This document shows positions 29,743 to 38,080 of a DNA stretch of 45,307 bases, in pieces. The notes under the pieces were generated by a model. It was not told where the DNA came from. It saw only the letters and a list, made by a program, of their open reading frames with translations, and did not search any database. The position numbers were made by a program, and so were the translations under genes. The stretch lies in assembly GCA_035540975.1 (NCBI GenBank), contig DATLFN010000048.1:1-45307 (forward strand), written 5' to 3'. Within the stretch, counting starts at the first letter, position 1, and each line of letters opens with the position of its first letter. The stretch is from Acidimicrobiales bacterium. GTDB taxonomy: Bacteria; Actinomycetota; Acidimicrobiia; Acidimicrobiales; GCA-2861595.

Positions 29743-31155
29743 GTGAAGCGAACGAGAAGGTGGGCCCTCGGCGGGGCGCTCACGACCGGCCTCCTCCTGC
29801 TCAGCAGCGAGGCGGCCTGGGCCCAGGAGGCGACCATCTCGGCCGAGGACGTGCAGACGAACCTGGACAACGTCTTCGTCCTGGTGGCCGCCGTGCTGGT
29901 GATCCTGATGCAGGCCGGCTTCGCCCTGGTGGAGGCGGGCCTCACCAGGGCCAAGAGCGTGGCCAACATCATGATGAAGAACCTGATGGACTTCAGCGCC
30001 GGCGCCGTCGCCTTCTTCGCCGTCGGCTACGCCATCGCCTTCGGCGCCGACGGCAACGACTTCTTCGGCGCCGGGGGCTGGTTCCTCGGCGACGGGGCGT
30101 TCCAGTACGGCACGCTGACGGTGCCGGTGACGTTCCTCTTCCAGGTGGCCTTCGCGGCGACGGCCGCCACCATCGTGTCCGGCGCCATGGCGGAGCGGAC
30201 CAGGTTCAAGAGCTACTTCATCTACTCGATCGTCCTTTCCGCCCTGATCTACCCGGTGGTCGTGCACTGGAACTGGGGCGGCGGGTGGCTGGCCCAGCTG
30301 TCCACGCCGTTCCACGACTTCGCCGGGTCCACCATGGTCCACCAGACCGGCGGCGTCGCCGCCCTCATGGGGGCCATCTTCCTCGGGCCCCGCATCGGCA
30401 AGTACGGTCCCGACGGCAAGCCCCGGGCCATCCCCGGCCACAGCATCCCCTTCGCCGTCCTCGGCACGTTCGTGCTGCTCGTCGGCTGGTACGGCTTCAA
30501 CCCCGGCTCGGAGCTGGCGGCCGACGGCGCCATCGGCGGCATCGCCGTCACCACCACCCTGGCCGCCGTGTCGGGCGCCATCATGGCCATGCTCACCATC
30601 TGGGCCAAGACCGGGAAGCCCGACGTGGCCATGACGGCCAACGGCATGCTGGCCGGGCTGGTGGGCGTCACCGCCGGGTGCGCCGCGGTCAGCAACGTGG
30701 GTGCCATCGTCATCGGTGCGGTGGCCGGCGTCCTCGTCGTCGCCGCCGTGTTCTTCTTCGACCGGGTCCGCGTCGACGACCCGGTCGGCGCCATCTCGGT
30801 GCACGGCGTGTGCGGCGCCTTCGGCACCATCGCCGTGGGCCTGTTCGCCACCGAGGACTCCGACTTCTGGAAGCAGGGCCTGCTCTACGGCGGTGGCACC
30901 GACCAGCTGGTCAGCCAGGTCATCGGCGTCGTCGCCGTGGGCGCCTTCGTGGCGGTCACCGCCGGCATCCTCTTCGCCGTCATCAAGGCCACCGTCGGGC
31001 TGCGGGTCTCGGAGGAAGAGGAGCTGGCCGGGCTCGACGTGCCCGAGCACGGCGTCCCCGGTTACGGTCCCGACATCACCCCAGTGCTCAGGCCGACGCC
31101 CCTGGTCGGCGACCGGGCGGCGGCGTCCGTGCCGACGGCGGGAGCGACCCCGTGA
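29743..31155 (+). CDS. amtB: Ammonium transporter Amt
   Basis: The protein has 470 residues from GTG 29743, with AAAGGA 9 nt upstream. A cleavable signal peptide (KRTRRWALGGALTTGLLLLSS...AWAQ) precedes eleven expected membrane helices. Family motifs include MQAGFALVEAG, the pore His in VVHWNWGGGW, GSTMVHQTGGVAALMGAI and the second pore His in ISVHGVCGAFGTI. It conducts ammonium/ammonia across the cytoplasmic membrane and is gated by the PII protein encoded next, whose GTG overlaps its stop. A GlnR-like site lies upstream. Confidence 0.97.
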   Translation: MKRTRRWALGGALTTGLLLLSSEAAWAQEATISAEDVQTNLDNVFVLVAAVLVILMQAGFALVEAGLTRAKSVANIMMKNLMDFSAGAVAFFAVGYAIAFGADGNDFFGAGGWFLGDGAFQYGTLTVPVTFLFQVAFAATAATIVSGAMAERTRFKSYFIYSIVLSALIYPVVVHWNWGGGWLAQLSTPFHDFAGSTMVHQTGGVAALMGAIFLGPRIGKYGPDGKPRAIPGHSIPFAVLGTFVLLVGWYGFNPGSELAADGAIGGIAVTTTLAAVSGAIMAMLTIWAKTGKPDVAMTANGMLAGLVGVTAGCAAVSNVGAIVIGAVAGVLVVAAVFFFDRVRVDDPVGAISVHGVCGAFGTIAVGLFATEDSDFWKQGLLYGGGTDQLVSQVIGVVAVGAFVAVTAGILFAVIKATVGLRVSEEEELAGLDVPEHGVPGYGPDITPVLRPTPLVGDRAAASVPTAGATP

Positions 31156-31493
31156 TCAAGCTCGTCACCGCCATCATCAAGCCCCACATGCTCGAGTCGG
31201 TGAAGGACGGCCTGAAGAGCACCGGCGTGCAGGGCCTCACCGTCACCGAGGTGAAGGGTTTCGGCCGCCAGGGCGGCCACACCGAGACCTACCGCGGCGC
31301 CGAGTACACCGTGGACCTCATCCCCAAGCTCAAGGTCGAGGTCGTGTGCTCCATCGACGACGCCGAGCGGGTGATGGACGTCATCCGCAAGACGGCCCAC
31401 ACCGGCAAGATCGGCGACGGCAAGGTGTGGATCGTCGACGTCGAGCGCCTCATGCGGGTCCGTACCGGGGAGATGGGCGAGGAGGCGATCTAG
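31152..31493 (+). CDS. glnK: Nitrogen regulatory protein PII (GlnK)
   Basis: The protein has 113 residues. The PII signatures are complete: IKLVTAIIKPHMLESVKDGL, GLTVTEVKGFGRQGGHTETYRGAEYTVD with the T-loop Tyr52 (the site uridylylated or adenylylated in relatives), and TGKIGDGKVWI. It binds ATP/ADP and 2-oxoglutarate, and blocks AmtB when nitrogen is ample. GTG overlaps the amtB stop (GTGA). No glnD follows, unlike in streptomycetes. Confidence 0.97.
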   Translation: MIKLVTAIIKPHMLESVKDGLKSTGVQGLTVTEVKGFGRQGGHTETYRGAEYTVDLIPKLKVEVVCSIDDAERVMDVIRKTAHTGKIGDGKVWIVDVERLMRVRTGEMGEEAI

Positions 31494-31512
31494 CCCATCC
31501 ATCCCATCTGGC

Positions 31513-31545
31513 GCCGGGCGGCCTCCCTGCGGCATCTCGCCCGGC
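31513..31545 (+). terminator. Hairpin after glnK
   Basis: GCCGGGCG (31513-31520) pairs with CGCCCGGC (31538-31545), 20 nt after the stop codon. This is a GC-rich terminator-like stem with a 17-nt loop and no T-run. Confidence 0.45.
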
Positions 31546-31730
31546 ACGCCGCAAGGCGGGCCGTCTGACCAAATGAGCGGGCCACCTACGGTGGTCTGTT
31601 CCGGAAAGCCTGGTCGGCGACGGGTCAGCGCCGGACCAATGGATTTCCCGTGGCCTCTCTCGCGGCACCCGGGGCATTTCGCCGGACTTCACACGCCAGG
31701 TGTCGGTCGGTGCCGCCGACTACGTCGTGC
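31546..31730. other. Intergenic stretch without a convincing gene
   Basis: This holds a small CCACC-TAC-GGTGG hairpin at about 31580 and short open frames without ribosome-binding sites or plausible composition. No RNA family or promoter could be identified. Confidence 0.4.
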
Positions 31731-31898
31731 TCAGGGATGCGGGCAGGCGCCACCGCCCTGCGGGCCCGCATGCTTCGAGTTGCCGTGACATGGGCGATCG
31801 TTGGTACCGGGCTTTTCGGCCATGGCCGGTGTGGCAAACCCAGCGGTCAAGACCCCGGCGATGAGAGCTGCAGCGACCTTGCGTACCAGTCGATCCAT
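31731..31898 (-). CDS. Small secreted peptide
   Basis: The protein has 55 residues from ATG 31898, with GGGAGG 5 nt upstream. The signal peptide (DRLVRKVAAALIAGVLTAGF, then ATPAMA with an AxA cleavage site) leaves a mature peptide of about 28 residues. That peptide is rich in His, Gly, Pro and Asn and has two Cys (RPCHGNSKH, GGGACPHP). It might bind metal or form a disulfide. It lies alone in a 620-bp gap of lower GC content. No homologue is recognised. Confidence 0.6.
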   Translation of the reverse strand: MDRLVRKVAAALIAGVLTAGFATPAMAEKPGTNDRPCHGNSKHAGPQGGGACPHP

Positions 31899-32115
31899 CG
31901 AACCTCCCAACGTAGCCTTGTAAAGGAGAATGAAAGGTGCGAACCGGCTTTTCAAGCGCGGACCTCGCATTTTGTGATCGAGTTTCTCCCCCGAAGTCGT
32001 CGACTCTGCTATTCCGGCGCTCCATTGGCGCGCCAAATCACGCCTATCGGTCGTCCCGGTGTGCTCTGCTGCGGTCCTCCGCAGCCAGCGAGATGTCCCG
32101 CCCGCCGCAGCCGGT
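31899..32115. other. Lower-GC intergenic region, promoter of the small peptide
   Basis: This stretch has markedly more A/T than the rest of the window. TACAAG and TACGTT hexamers on the minus strand, just before the GGGAGG of the small peptide, may hold its promoter. No other gene is supported here. Confidence 0.35.
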
Positions 32116-33681
32116 TCAGCCGACGGCGGCGCTCGGCGCCTCCCTGCCGGCGGCCGCCCAGTACCGGTCGCGCAGCAGGCGCTTGTAGAGCTTGCCCGTC
32201 GGGTGGCGGGGCAGCTCGGCTTCGAAGTCGACCGACCGGGGGCACTTGTAGGCCGCCAGGTGCCGGCGGCACCAGGCGATGAGCTCGGCCTCCAGCTCGG
32301 GGCCGGCGTCGCCCGGGTCGGCCGGCTGGACCACCGCCTTCACCTGCTCGCCCAGGTCGTCGTCGGGGATGCCGAACACGGCGGCGTCCAGCACCCGGGG
32401 ATGGGTGACCAGGACGTCCTCGGCCTCCTGGGGGTACACGTTCACGCCGCCGCTGATGATGGTGTAGGCGGCCCGGTCGGTGAGGTACAGGTAGCCGTCC
32501 TCGTCGACGTAGCCGATGTCGCCCAGGGTCGTGCGGCCCCGGGCGTCGTGGGCGGCGGCCGTCTTGGCGGGGTCGTTGTGGTACTCGAAGTCGGGACCAC
32601 CGGCGAAGTACACGCGGCCCACCTGGCCGGGCGGAAGCTCCTCGCCGTCGGGGCCGAGGATGTGCAGGGTGGGGCCGCCCAACGAGCGCCCGACCGTCCC
32701 CCGGTGGGCCAGCCACTCCTCGGAGTTGCAGGCGACGAACCCGTTGGCCTCGGTTCCGGCGTAGTACTCGTGGACGATCGGCCCCCACCAGTCGATCACC
32801 GCCTCCTTCACCGCCACCGGGCAGGGGGCGGCGCCGTGGACGCAGCAGCGCAGGCTGGACACGTCGAAGCGGGCCCGGTCCTCGTCGGCCAGCTTCACCA
32901 GCCGGACGAGCATGGTGGGCACGACGAGGGTGTGGGTCACCCGGTGGCGCTCGACCAGGGCGAGGAACTCGACGGGGTCGAAGTGCTCCATGACCACCGC
33001 CGTACCGCCGATTCGATGGACGGCCATGGTGAACCACAGCGGGGCGGCGTGGTACAGCGGCGCCGGCGACAGGAACACCATGTCGGGGTCGTAGCCGTAG
33101 AGCATGGTGCCGAGGCCGAGCACCGAGTCGAAGCCCTTGGTGCCGAGGGGAACCCGCCCCAGCTCCTTCTTCACGCCCTTGGGGCGACCGGTCGTCCCCG
33201 ACGAGTAGAGCATGCTGCGCCCCTCTAGGGGCTCGGCCGGCGGGTCGGCCGACTGGGCGCCCACCACCTCCTCGTAGGGCTCGAAGCCGTCGACGACGCC
33301 GCCCACCATGAGGCGGGTGTGCAGCCCGGGGAGGCGGTCGACGACCTCGGCGGCGACCCGGCGGCACTCGTACGAGGTGACCAGGGCCCGGGCGCCGCAG
33401 TCGTCGAGGATGTAGGCGACCTCGCCGGCCGTCAGCCGGGAGCTCATGGGCGTGTAGTACAGGCCCGACCGCTGGGGCGCCCACGCCACCTCCAGATAGG
33501 TGGCGTTGTTCTCCATCCACAGCGCCATGGAGCCGCCGGGCCCGAGCCCGCGGGCGTGCAGGAGGTTGCCCAGCCGGTTGGCCCCGGCGTCGAGCTCGCC
33601 GTAGGTGACCACGGCACCCGACCGGGCCATGATCACCGCCGGCTTGGCGGGGTCGGTGGCGGCGTGCGCTCCGGGGTGCAT
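32116..33681 (-). CDS. Acyl-CoA synthetase, FadD-type (ANL superfamily)
   Basis: The protein has 521 residues. P-loop MLYSSGTTGRPKGVKK, motif EYYAGTEANGF, the hinge/ATP region TTLGDIGYVDEDGYLYLTDRA, and the C-terminal catalytic Lys in HPTGKLYKRLLRDRYW are all intact. It activates a carboxylic acid as acyl-AMP and then acyl-CoA, and resembles the mycobacterial FadD4-like group. The chain length or type of substrate cannot be told. ATG 33681 begins the typical N-terminus. It runs in the same direction as the FAD oxidoreductase upstream, 21 nt away, and is probably in one operon with it. Confidence 0.93.
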   Translation of the reverse strand: MHPGAHAATDPAKPAVIMARSGAVVTYGELDAGANRLGNLLHARGLGPGGSMALWMENNATYLEVAWAPQRSGLYYTPMSSRLTAGEVAYILDDCGARALVTSYECRRVAAEVVDRLPGLHTRLMVGGVVDGFEPYEEVVGAQSADPPAEPLEGRSMLYSSGTTGRPKGVKKELGRVPLGTKGFDSVLGLGTMLYGYDPDMVFLSPAPLYHAAPLWFTMAVHRIGGTAVVMEHFDPVEFLALVERHRVTHTLVVPTMLVRLVKLADEDRARFDVSSLRCCVHGAAPCPVAVKEAVIDWWGPIVHEYYAGTEANGFVACNSEEWLAHRGTVGRSLGGPTLHILGPDGEELPPGQVGRVYFAGGPDFEYHNDPAKTAAAHDARGRTTLGDIGYVDEDGYLYLTDRAAYTIISGGVNVYPQEAEDVLVTHPRVLDAAVFGIPDDDLGEQVKAVVQPADPGDAGPELEAELIAWCRRHLAAYKCPRSVDFEAELPRHPTGKLYKRLLRDRYWAAAGREAPSAAVG

Positions 33682-33702
33682 GGGCGGAAGGGTAGGCCGC
33701 GC

Positions 33703-35133
33703 CTACGCCGCCCCGGCAAGGCGCTGGAGCAGCTCGGCCCGGTCGGGACCGAGGCGGGGCGGCGGCGGCCGGTCGCCCCGCGACTGCCACGCGGCCATCA
33801 CCCGCATCACCACCTCGGGGTCGCGCATGAGGGCGTCGGGCGGGTCGAGGAGGTTGAAGGTCCGGATGAAGGCCCGCCACACCAGCGGGTCGGTGCCGGC
33901 GGCGGGCAGCAGCCCGTGGCGCATCAGCGACCCGACGCCGACACCGCCGCTCTCGTCGTCGTCCCCGTCGTCGCTGCGGGCCCGCCGGTCATGGCGGTCC
34001 TGGGCCACCGACGCGCCGTACCACGGCCCGATGGTCGACCGGGTGGCCTCGGCGAAGGCGACGGCCGCCTCCACCGGATCGCCGCTGCCGGCCAGCGTGT
34101 CGGCCAGGGCGACGGCGTGCACCAGCGCCAGGGCGCAGCCCCGTCCGTAGAGGGGGTTGGTGCAGATGGACGCGTCGCCGACGGCGTGGACGCCGGTGGC
34201 GAGCGGGCGCCCGTCCACCGTGAAGCGCCGCCTGCGGTTCACCAGGCCACCCATGACCTCGACGCCGGTGAGGGGCTCGCACCGGCCCGGCTCCACCCAC
34301 GGACGGGTGGCGGGGAGCTCGGCGGCGAGGGCGGTGAACGGCCCGGGCCGGAGCAGCCGGCGCACGTCGGCGTCGTCGGCATGGACGCCGTAGGTGATCG
34401 ACAACGTGCCGTTGTCGCCCGGGAAGACGGCGTACTTGAGGTAGCCGAGGTCCCCCACGACGAGGCCGTGGGCGGCGGCGTCGTAGCCACCCTCCACGCG
34501 ATAGAACCGGGACGAGTAGACGATCCCCGTGTCCTCCTCGGACTCGGGGACGGGGTCGGCGCCGATGTCGGTCAGCCATCGGGGGAGCGCCGACCGGCGC
34601 CCGCCGGCGTCCACCACGAGGTCGGCCGGCAGCACGGCCCCGCCGGCCAGGGCCACGCCGGCGACGTGGGGAATGCCGCCGGCGACGTCGCCCGCCACCA
34701 GCCCGGTGACCTCGCCGGGCACGAAGGTGACCCCGTCGGCGGCGAGGGCCGACCGGCGCAGGACCCACTCGAAGGTCGTGCGCCGGCAGGCCAGGCCGAC
34801 CAGGTCCTCGTCGCCCGGCTCCCGCTCCAGGGGGTGCAGGGCGGGCGGCGGGTGGCGGGTGAAGTCGATCTCGGTGACGCCGGCGTCCAGCAGGTCGGCC
34901 AGGACGTCGGGGAAGCGGTCGCGGAGAACGTTGCGCAGGCGGGCCAGGAAGGCGTGCGAGTGGCGGGTCTGCGGCGCGCCCCGCCGGCGCCAGTGCTCGA
35001 AGGCGGCGTCGGGCGAGTCGGCCGGAGGGACGGCGTCGCGCTCGACGACCGTCACCCGGTGGCCGGCGCGGGCCAGGGCGAGGGCGCTGCCCAGGCCGGC
35101 GACGCCCGCCCCGACGACGACGACCTCCGCCAC
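33703..35133 (-). CDS. FAD-dependent oxidoreductase (geranylgeranyl reductase / monooxygenase-like)
   Basis: The protein has 476 residues from GTG 35133. An N-terminal Rossmann motif VVVVGAGVAGLGSALALARAGHRVTVVERD binds FAD. DLVVDAGGRRSALPRWL and the second FAD motif GVHAVGDASICTNPLYGRGCALAL are as in the PHBH/geranylgeranyl-reductase superfamily. The segment RRRGAPQTRHSHAFLARL is typical of a group of actinobacterial flavin enzymes. Substrate unknown. The transcript appears leaderless (TACGTT 7 nt before the GTG) and probably continues into the acyl-CoA synthetase gene. Confidence 0.88.
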   Translation of the reverse strand: MAEVVVVGAGVAGLGSALALARAGHRVTVVERDAVPPADSPDAAFEHWRRRGAPQTRHSHAFLARLRNVLRDRFPDVLADLLDAGVTEIDFTRHPPPALHPLEREPGDEDLVGLACRRTTFEWVLRRSALAADGVTFVPGEVTGLVAGDVAGGIPHVAGVALAGGAVLPADLVVDAGGRRSALPRWLTDIGADPVPESEEDTGIVYSSRFYRVEGGYDAAAHGLVVGDLGYLKYAVFPGDNGTLSITYGVHADDADVRRLLRPGPFTALAAELPATRPWVEPGRCEPLTGVEVMGGLVNRRRRFTVDGRPLATGVHAVGDASICTNPLYGRGCALALVHAVALADTLAGSGDPVEAAVAFAEATRSTIGPWYGASVAQDRHDRRARSDDGDDDESGGVGVGSLMRHGLLPAAGTDPLVWRAFIRTFNLLDPPDALMRDPEVVMRVMAAWQSRGDRPPPPRLGPDRAELLQRLAGAA

Positions 35134-35140
35134 GTCTGCC

Positions 35141-35150
35141 AACGTAGGCC
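35141..35150. promoter_or_regulatory. Overlapping divergent -10-like elements
   Basis: AACGTAGGCC holds TACGTT on the minus strand, 7 nt before GTG 35133 of the FAD oxidoreductase. On the plus strand it holds TAGGCC, just before the GTG of the acetyltransferase. The two start codons are only 17 bp apart. Confidence 0.4.
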
Positions 35151-35585
35151 GTGCGCGTGCGACAGGTGGAGGCAGGGGCGACCCACGACCTGCGCCGGCG
35201 GGTGCTGCGCGGGCACCTCCCGGGCGCGTCGGTCGAGTACCCGGACGACGACTGCCCCGGGACCGTCCACCTGGCCCTCGAGGACGCCGACGCTGCGGTC
35301 GTCGCCATCGCCACGACCTTCCCGGAGGCCACGCCGCACCGGCCCGGCGCCCGTGCGACCCGGCTGCGGGGCATGGCCGTCGACCCGCTGTGGCAGGGCC
35401 GCGGCGTCGGCGCCCGGCTGCTGGAGGCGGTGGTCGACCGGGCCCGCCGGGACGGCTACGAGGTGCTCTGGGCCAACGGCCGTGACGTCGCCCTCGGGTT
35501 CTACGCCCGCCACGGGTGGGAGGTGGTGGGTGAGGGCTTCGAGGCCATCGGCCTGCCGCACCACGTGGTCGTGCTCGACCTGTAG
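35151..35585 (+). CDS. GNAT-family N-acetyltransferase
   Basis: The protein has 144 residues from GTG 35151 (or GTG 35157). Acetyl-CoA binding motif A is seen in LRGMAVDPLWQGRGVGARLLEAVVDRA, and motif B in YEVLWANGRDVALGFYARHGWEVVG, ending FEAIGLPHHVVVLDL. It transfers an acyl group from CoA to an amine; substrate unknown. It is divergent from the FAD oxidoreductase with nearly no spacer, and convergent with the AlkA-like gene 47 nt away. Confidence 0.9.
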   Translation: MRVRQVEAGATHDLRRRVLRGHLPGASVEYPDDDCPGTVHLALEDADAAVVAIATTFPEATPHRPGARATRLRGMAVDPLWQGRGVGARLLEAVVDRARRDGYEVLWANGRDVALGFYARHGWEVVGEGFEAIGLPHHVVVLDL

Positions 35586-35632
35586 GCACCGGCGAGGGCC
35601 GCTGCGGCGCGCCGGCGGCGGGTCGGATCGGC

Positions 35633-36547
35633 TCAGATCCCGGCGATCGATCGGACCTCGGCACGGGGGCCGAAACGCGGCGCGGTGACGCCGGCGGCCA
35701 CGACCAGGCGGACGACGCGGCCGCGGTGGCCGGCGAACGGCTCGAGCAGCTCGAGCATCCGGGCGTCGTCGCCCCGGGCCTCGCCCGCCAGTGCCCAGGC
35801 GACCTGGTGGGGGAGGTGGTAGTCGCCCACCGGGACGGCGTCGCGGTCCCCGAGGGCGACCAGCGCCACCTCGGCGGCCGTCCACGGCCCCACCCCGGGG
35901 AGCGCGCACAGGCGCCGGCGGGCGGCGGCCGGAGGGAGCGCGATGAGGTGCTCGAGGGCGGGGGCGACGGCGGCCGCCCGGCGGATGGTGTCGGCCCGCC
36001 TGCGCTCGACCCCGAAGGGGTGGAAGGCGTACGACGGCGTCGCCGCCAGCCGCTGCGGCGCCGGCGGCACCAGGAGGCCGCCGTCGCCCGCCGGCCCGGG
36101 TGCCCGCTCGCCCAGGCTGCGGACGAGCGCCCGCAAGGAGCGCTCGGCCTCGATGCCGGTGACCTTCTGCTCCAGCACGATCGGCACCAGCGCCTCCAGC
36201 ACCGAGCCCGAGCGCGGGATGCGGATGCCGGGGAGACGGCGGTCGAGGGCGGCCACGACGGGGTGGTGGTGCGGCTCGAAGCCGGACCGGTCGTCGTCGG
36301 CGCCGACCAGGTCGGGTACGGCGTCGAGCGCCTCCGCCCCGCCCGGGCCCCAGGCCCGGGCCCGCACGCCGTGGCGCCCGGGCGTGAGGTGGACGCTCGC
36401 CGGTCCCGTGGCCATGCGGGTGACCCGCCACACGCCGTCGGGCCCGATGCGCATCGTGGGGTCGAACCCGCCGTGGCGGAGCGGGGCCAGCGTGCGGCGG
36501 AGGTCCAGCGGTCCCGCCACCGCCACGCAGCGCTCCAGGAGGGCCAC
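35633..36547 (-). CDS. AlkA-like DNA-3-methyladenine glycosylase (HhH-GPD)
   Basis: The protein has 304 residues from GTG 36547. The N-terminal AlkA_N-like domain is followed by an HhH-GPD domain with ALVPIVLEQKVTGIEAERSLRALV, the hairpin LPGVGPWTAAEVAL, and the catalytic Asp in AVPVGDYHLP. There are no FeS cysteines. It removes alkylated bases and starts base-excision repair in the cytosol. The segment FHPFGVERRRADTIRRAA is typical. A TACCAT element 6 nt before GTG suggests a leaderless transcript divergent from tyrS. Confidence 0.9.
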   Translation of the reverse strand: MALLERCVAVAGPLDLRRTLAPLRHGGFDPTMRIGPDGVWRVTRMATGPASVHLTPGRHGVRARAWGPGGAEALDAVPDLVGADDDRSGFEPHHHPVVAALDRRLPGIRIPRSGSVLEALVPIVLEQKVTGIEAERSLRALVRSLGERAPGPAGDGGLLVPPAPQRLAATPSYAFHPFGVERRRADTIRRAAAVAPALEHLIALPPAAARRRLCALPGVGPWTAAEVALVALGDRDAVPVGDYHLPHQVAWALAGEARGDDARMLELLEPFAGHRGRVVRLVVAAGVTAPRFGPRAEVRSIAGI

Positions 36548-36553
36548 GGCCGC

Positions 36554-36559
36554 ATGGTA
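36554..36559 (-). promoter_or_regulatory. -10-like element (TACCAT) for the AlkA-like gene
   Basis: The minus-strand TACCAT ends 6 nt before GTG 36547. Confidence 0.4.
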
Positions 36560-36600
36560 CGGCTGCGGAAACGCGCCGGTCGGGCGGGCCGGGGGCGTGG

Positions 36601-36606
36601 CAGGCT
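36601..36606 (+). promoter_or_regulatory. -10-like element (CAGGCT) for tyrS
   Basis: CAGGCT ends 8 nt before ATG 36615, with no ribosome-binding site. Confidence 0.4.
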
Positions 36607-36614
36607 GCGCGGCG

Positions 36615-37886
36615 ATGCCGACGCTGTCCGAGGACCTCGCGTTCCGTGGCCTGATCCACCAGATGACCGATCCGGCCCTGCCGGCGCGGCTGGACGGCGA
36701 GCCGCTCACCGCCTACGCCGGCTTCGACCCGTCGGCGCCGAGCCTCCAGCTCGGGAACCTGGTCGGCGTCCTCAACCTGGTGCGCCTCCAGCGGGCCGGG
36801 CACCGCCCCATCGCCCTGGCCGGCGGGGGGACCGGGATGGTGGGCGACCCCAGCGGCAAGACCGAGGAGCGCAGCCTCCTGGAGGCCGAGGCGCTGGAGG
36901 CCAACGTCGCCGCCATCCGGGCCCAGCTGGAGCGCTTTCTCGACTTCGACGCCGGCGCCCTCCTGGTCGACAACGGCGAGTGGCTGTGGGACGTCGGCCT
37001 GCTCGAGTTCCTCCGCGACGTGGGCAAGCACTTCACCGTCAACGCCATGATCGCCCGGGAGTCGGTGAAGGCCCGCCTGGAGGGCCGCGAGCAGGGCATC
37101 TCCTACACCGAGTTCAGCTACATGCTCCTCCAGGCCTACGACTTCCTCCGCCTGTTCGACCGGCACGGCTGCCGCCTCCAGCTCGGAGGGAGCGACCAGT
37201 GGGGGAACATCGTGTCGGGCGTCGAGCTCATCCGGCGGGTGCGGGGCGGCCAGGCCTACGGCCTGACCACGCCCCTGCTGGTGGACGAGCAGGGGCGCAA
37301 GCTGGGCAAGACGGAGACGGGCACGGTCTGGCTGGACGCCGGCCGCACCAGCCCGTACCAGCTGTTCCAGTACCTGCTGAACACGCCCGACGACCGGGTC
37401 GGCCCCTACCTCCGAGCCCTCACGCTGCTGCCCCGCGAGCGGGTCGAGGAGCTGGACGCGGTGACGGCCGGGCACCCCGAGCGCCGGGAGGGCCAGCGGG
37501 CGCTGGCGCGCGAGGTGGTGACCCTCGTCCACGGCGGGGCGGAGGCGGCCGCGGCCGAGCGGGCCGGGCGGGCCCTGTTCGGCGAGGAGATCGCCGAGCT
37601 GGACGAGGCCAGCCTGCTCGCCGTGTTCGCCGAGGCGCCGTCGACCGTTTTGCCCCGCTCGGCGCTGGAGGGCGAGGGCCTCTCCCTCGTCGAGGCGCTG
37701 GCGGAGTGCGGGCTCACCCCGTCACGGTCGGCCGCCCGCAAGGCGGTGGAGCAGGGCGGCGCCTACGTCAACAACCGGCGCGCCAGCGGGCTCGACCACC
37801 GGCTCACCAGCGCCGACCTCCTGCACGACCGCTACGTCGTCCTCCGCCGCGGGCGGCGGGACCACCACCTGCTCCGGGTCGGCTGA
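36615..37886 (+). CDS. tyrS: Tyrosyl-tRNA synthetase
   Basis: The protein has 423 residues. The class I Rossmann catalytic domain has LTAYAGFDPSAPSLQLGNL, GGGTGMVGDPSGKTEER, YMLLQAYDFLRL, QLGGSDQWGNI and a KMSKS-type loop KLGKT (229-233). The C-terminal S4 RNA-binding domain has SRSAARKAVEQGGAYVNN. It charges tRNA-Tyr. The normal HIGH motif reads QLGN (45-48), so both histidines are replaced; HxGN forms exist in other TyrRS, but Gln at the first position is unusual to my knowledge. Length is normal and everything else is intact. Confidence 0.96.
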   Translation: MPTLSEDLAFRGLIHQMTDPALPARLDGEPLTAYAGFDPSAPSLQLGNLVGVLNLVRLQRAGHRPIALAGGGTGMVGDPSGKTEERSLLEAEALEANVAAIRAQLERFLDFDAGALLVDNGEWLWDVGLLEFLRDVGKHFTVNAMIARESVKARLEGREQGISYTEFSYMLLQAYDFLRLFDRHGCRLQLGGSDQWGNIVSGVELIRRVRGGQAYGLTTPLLVDEQGRKLGKTETGTVWLDAGRTSPYQLFQYLLNTPDDRVGPYLRALTLLPRERVEELDAVTAGHPERREGQRALAREVVTLVHGGAEAAAAERAGRALFGEEIAELDEASLLAVFAEAPSTVLPRSALEGEGLSLVEALAECGLTPSRSAARKAVEQGGAYVNNRRASGLDHRLTSADLLHDRYVVLRRGRRDHHLLRVG

Positions 37887-37997
37887 CGGCGCCGTGCCGC
37901 GACCGCCACGGCGCCATGGCGTGGCAAGGCCGGTGGCCGCACTCGCCGCCGGAGGCGGCCTCTGCGGCTGCGGGCCACCGAGAAAGGACAGTGCGGA

Positions 37998-38022
37998 GGC
38001 GGGCGAGCTCCGCTCGCCCGCC
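37998..38022. terminator. Terminator hairpin between tyrS and a convergent gene
   Basis: An 11-bp perfect stem (GGCGGGCGAGC / GCTCGCCCGCC) has a 3-nt loop that reads GGA on the minus strand. It is the main feature of a 194-bp gap. A shorter GCCGCC-GGA-GGCGGC dyad lies about 40 nt before it. Confidence 0.7.
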
Positions 38023-38080
38023 GGAGCACGATCCAACTCGACCGAATGGAGCGAGCGAAGCGAACGAATGAGGTCGAAGA

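Noticed and set aside
31573-31788. 71-residue plus-strand open frame after glnK
   Set aside because: No ribosome-binding site or promoter, Arg/Pro-rich shadow-like composition, and it overlaps the better-supported small secreted peptide.
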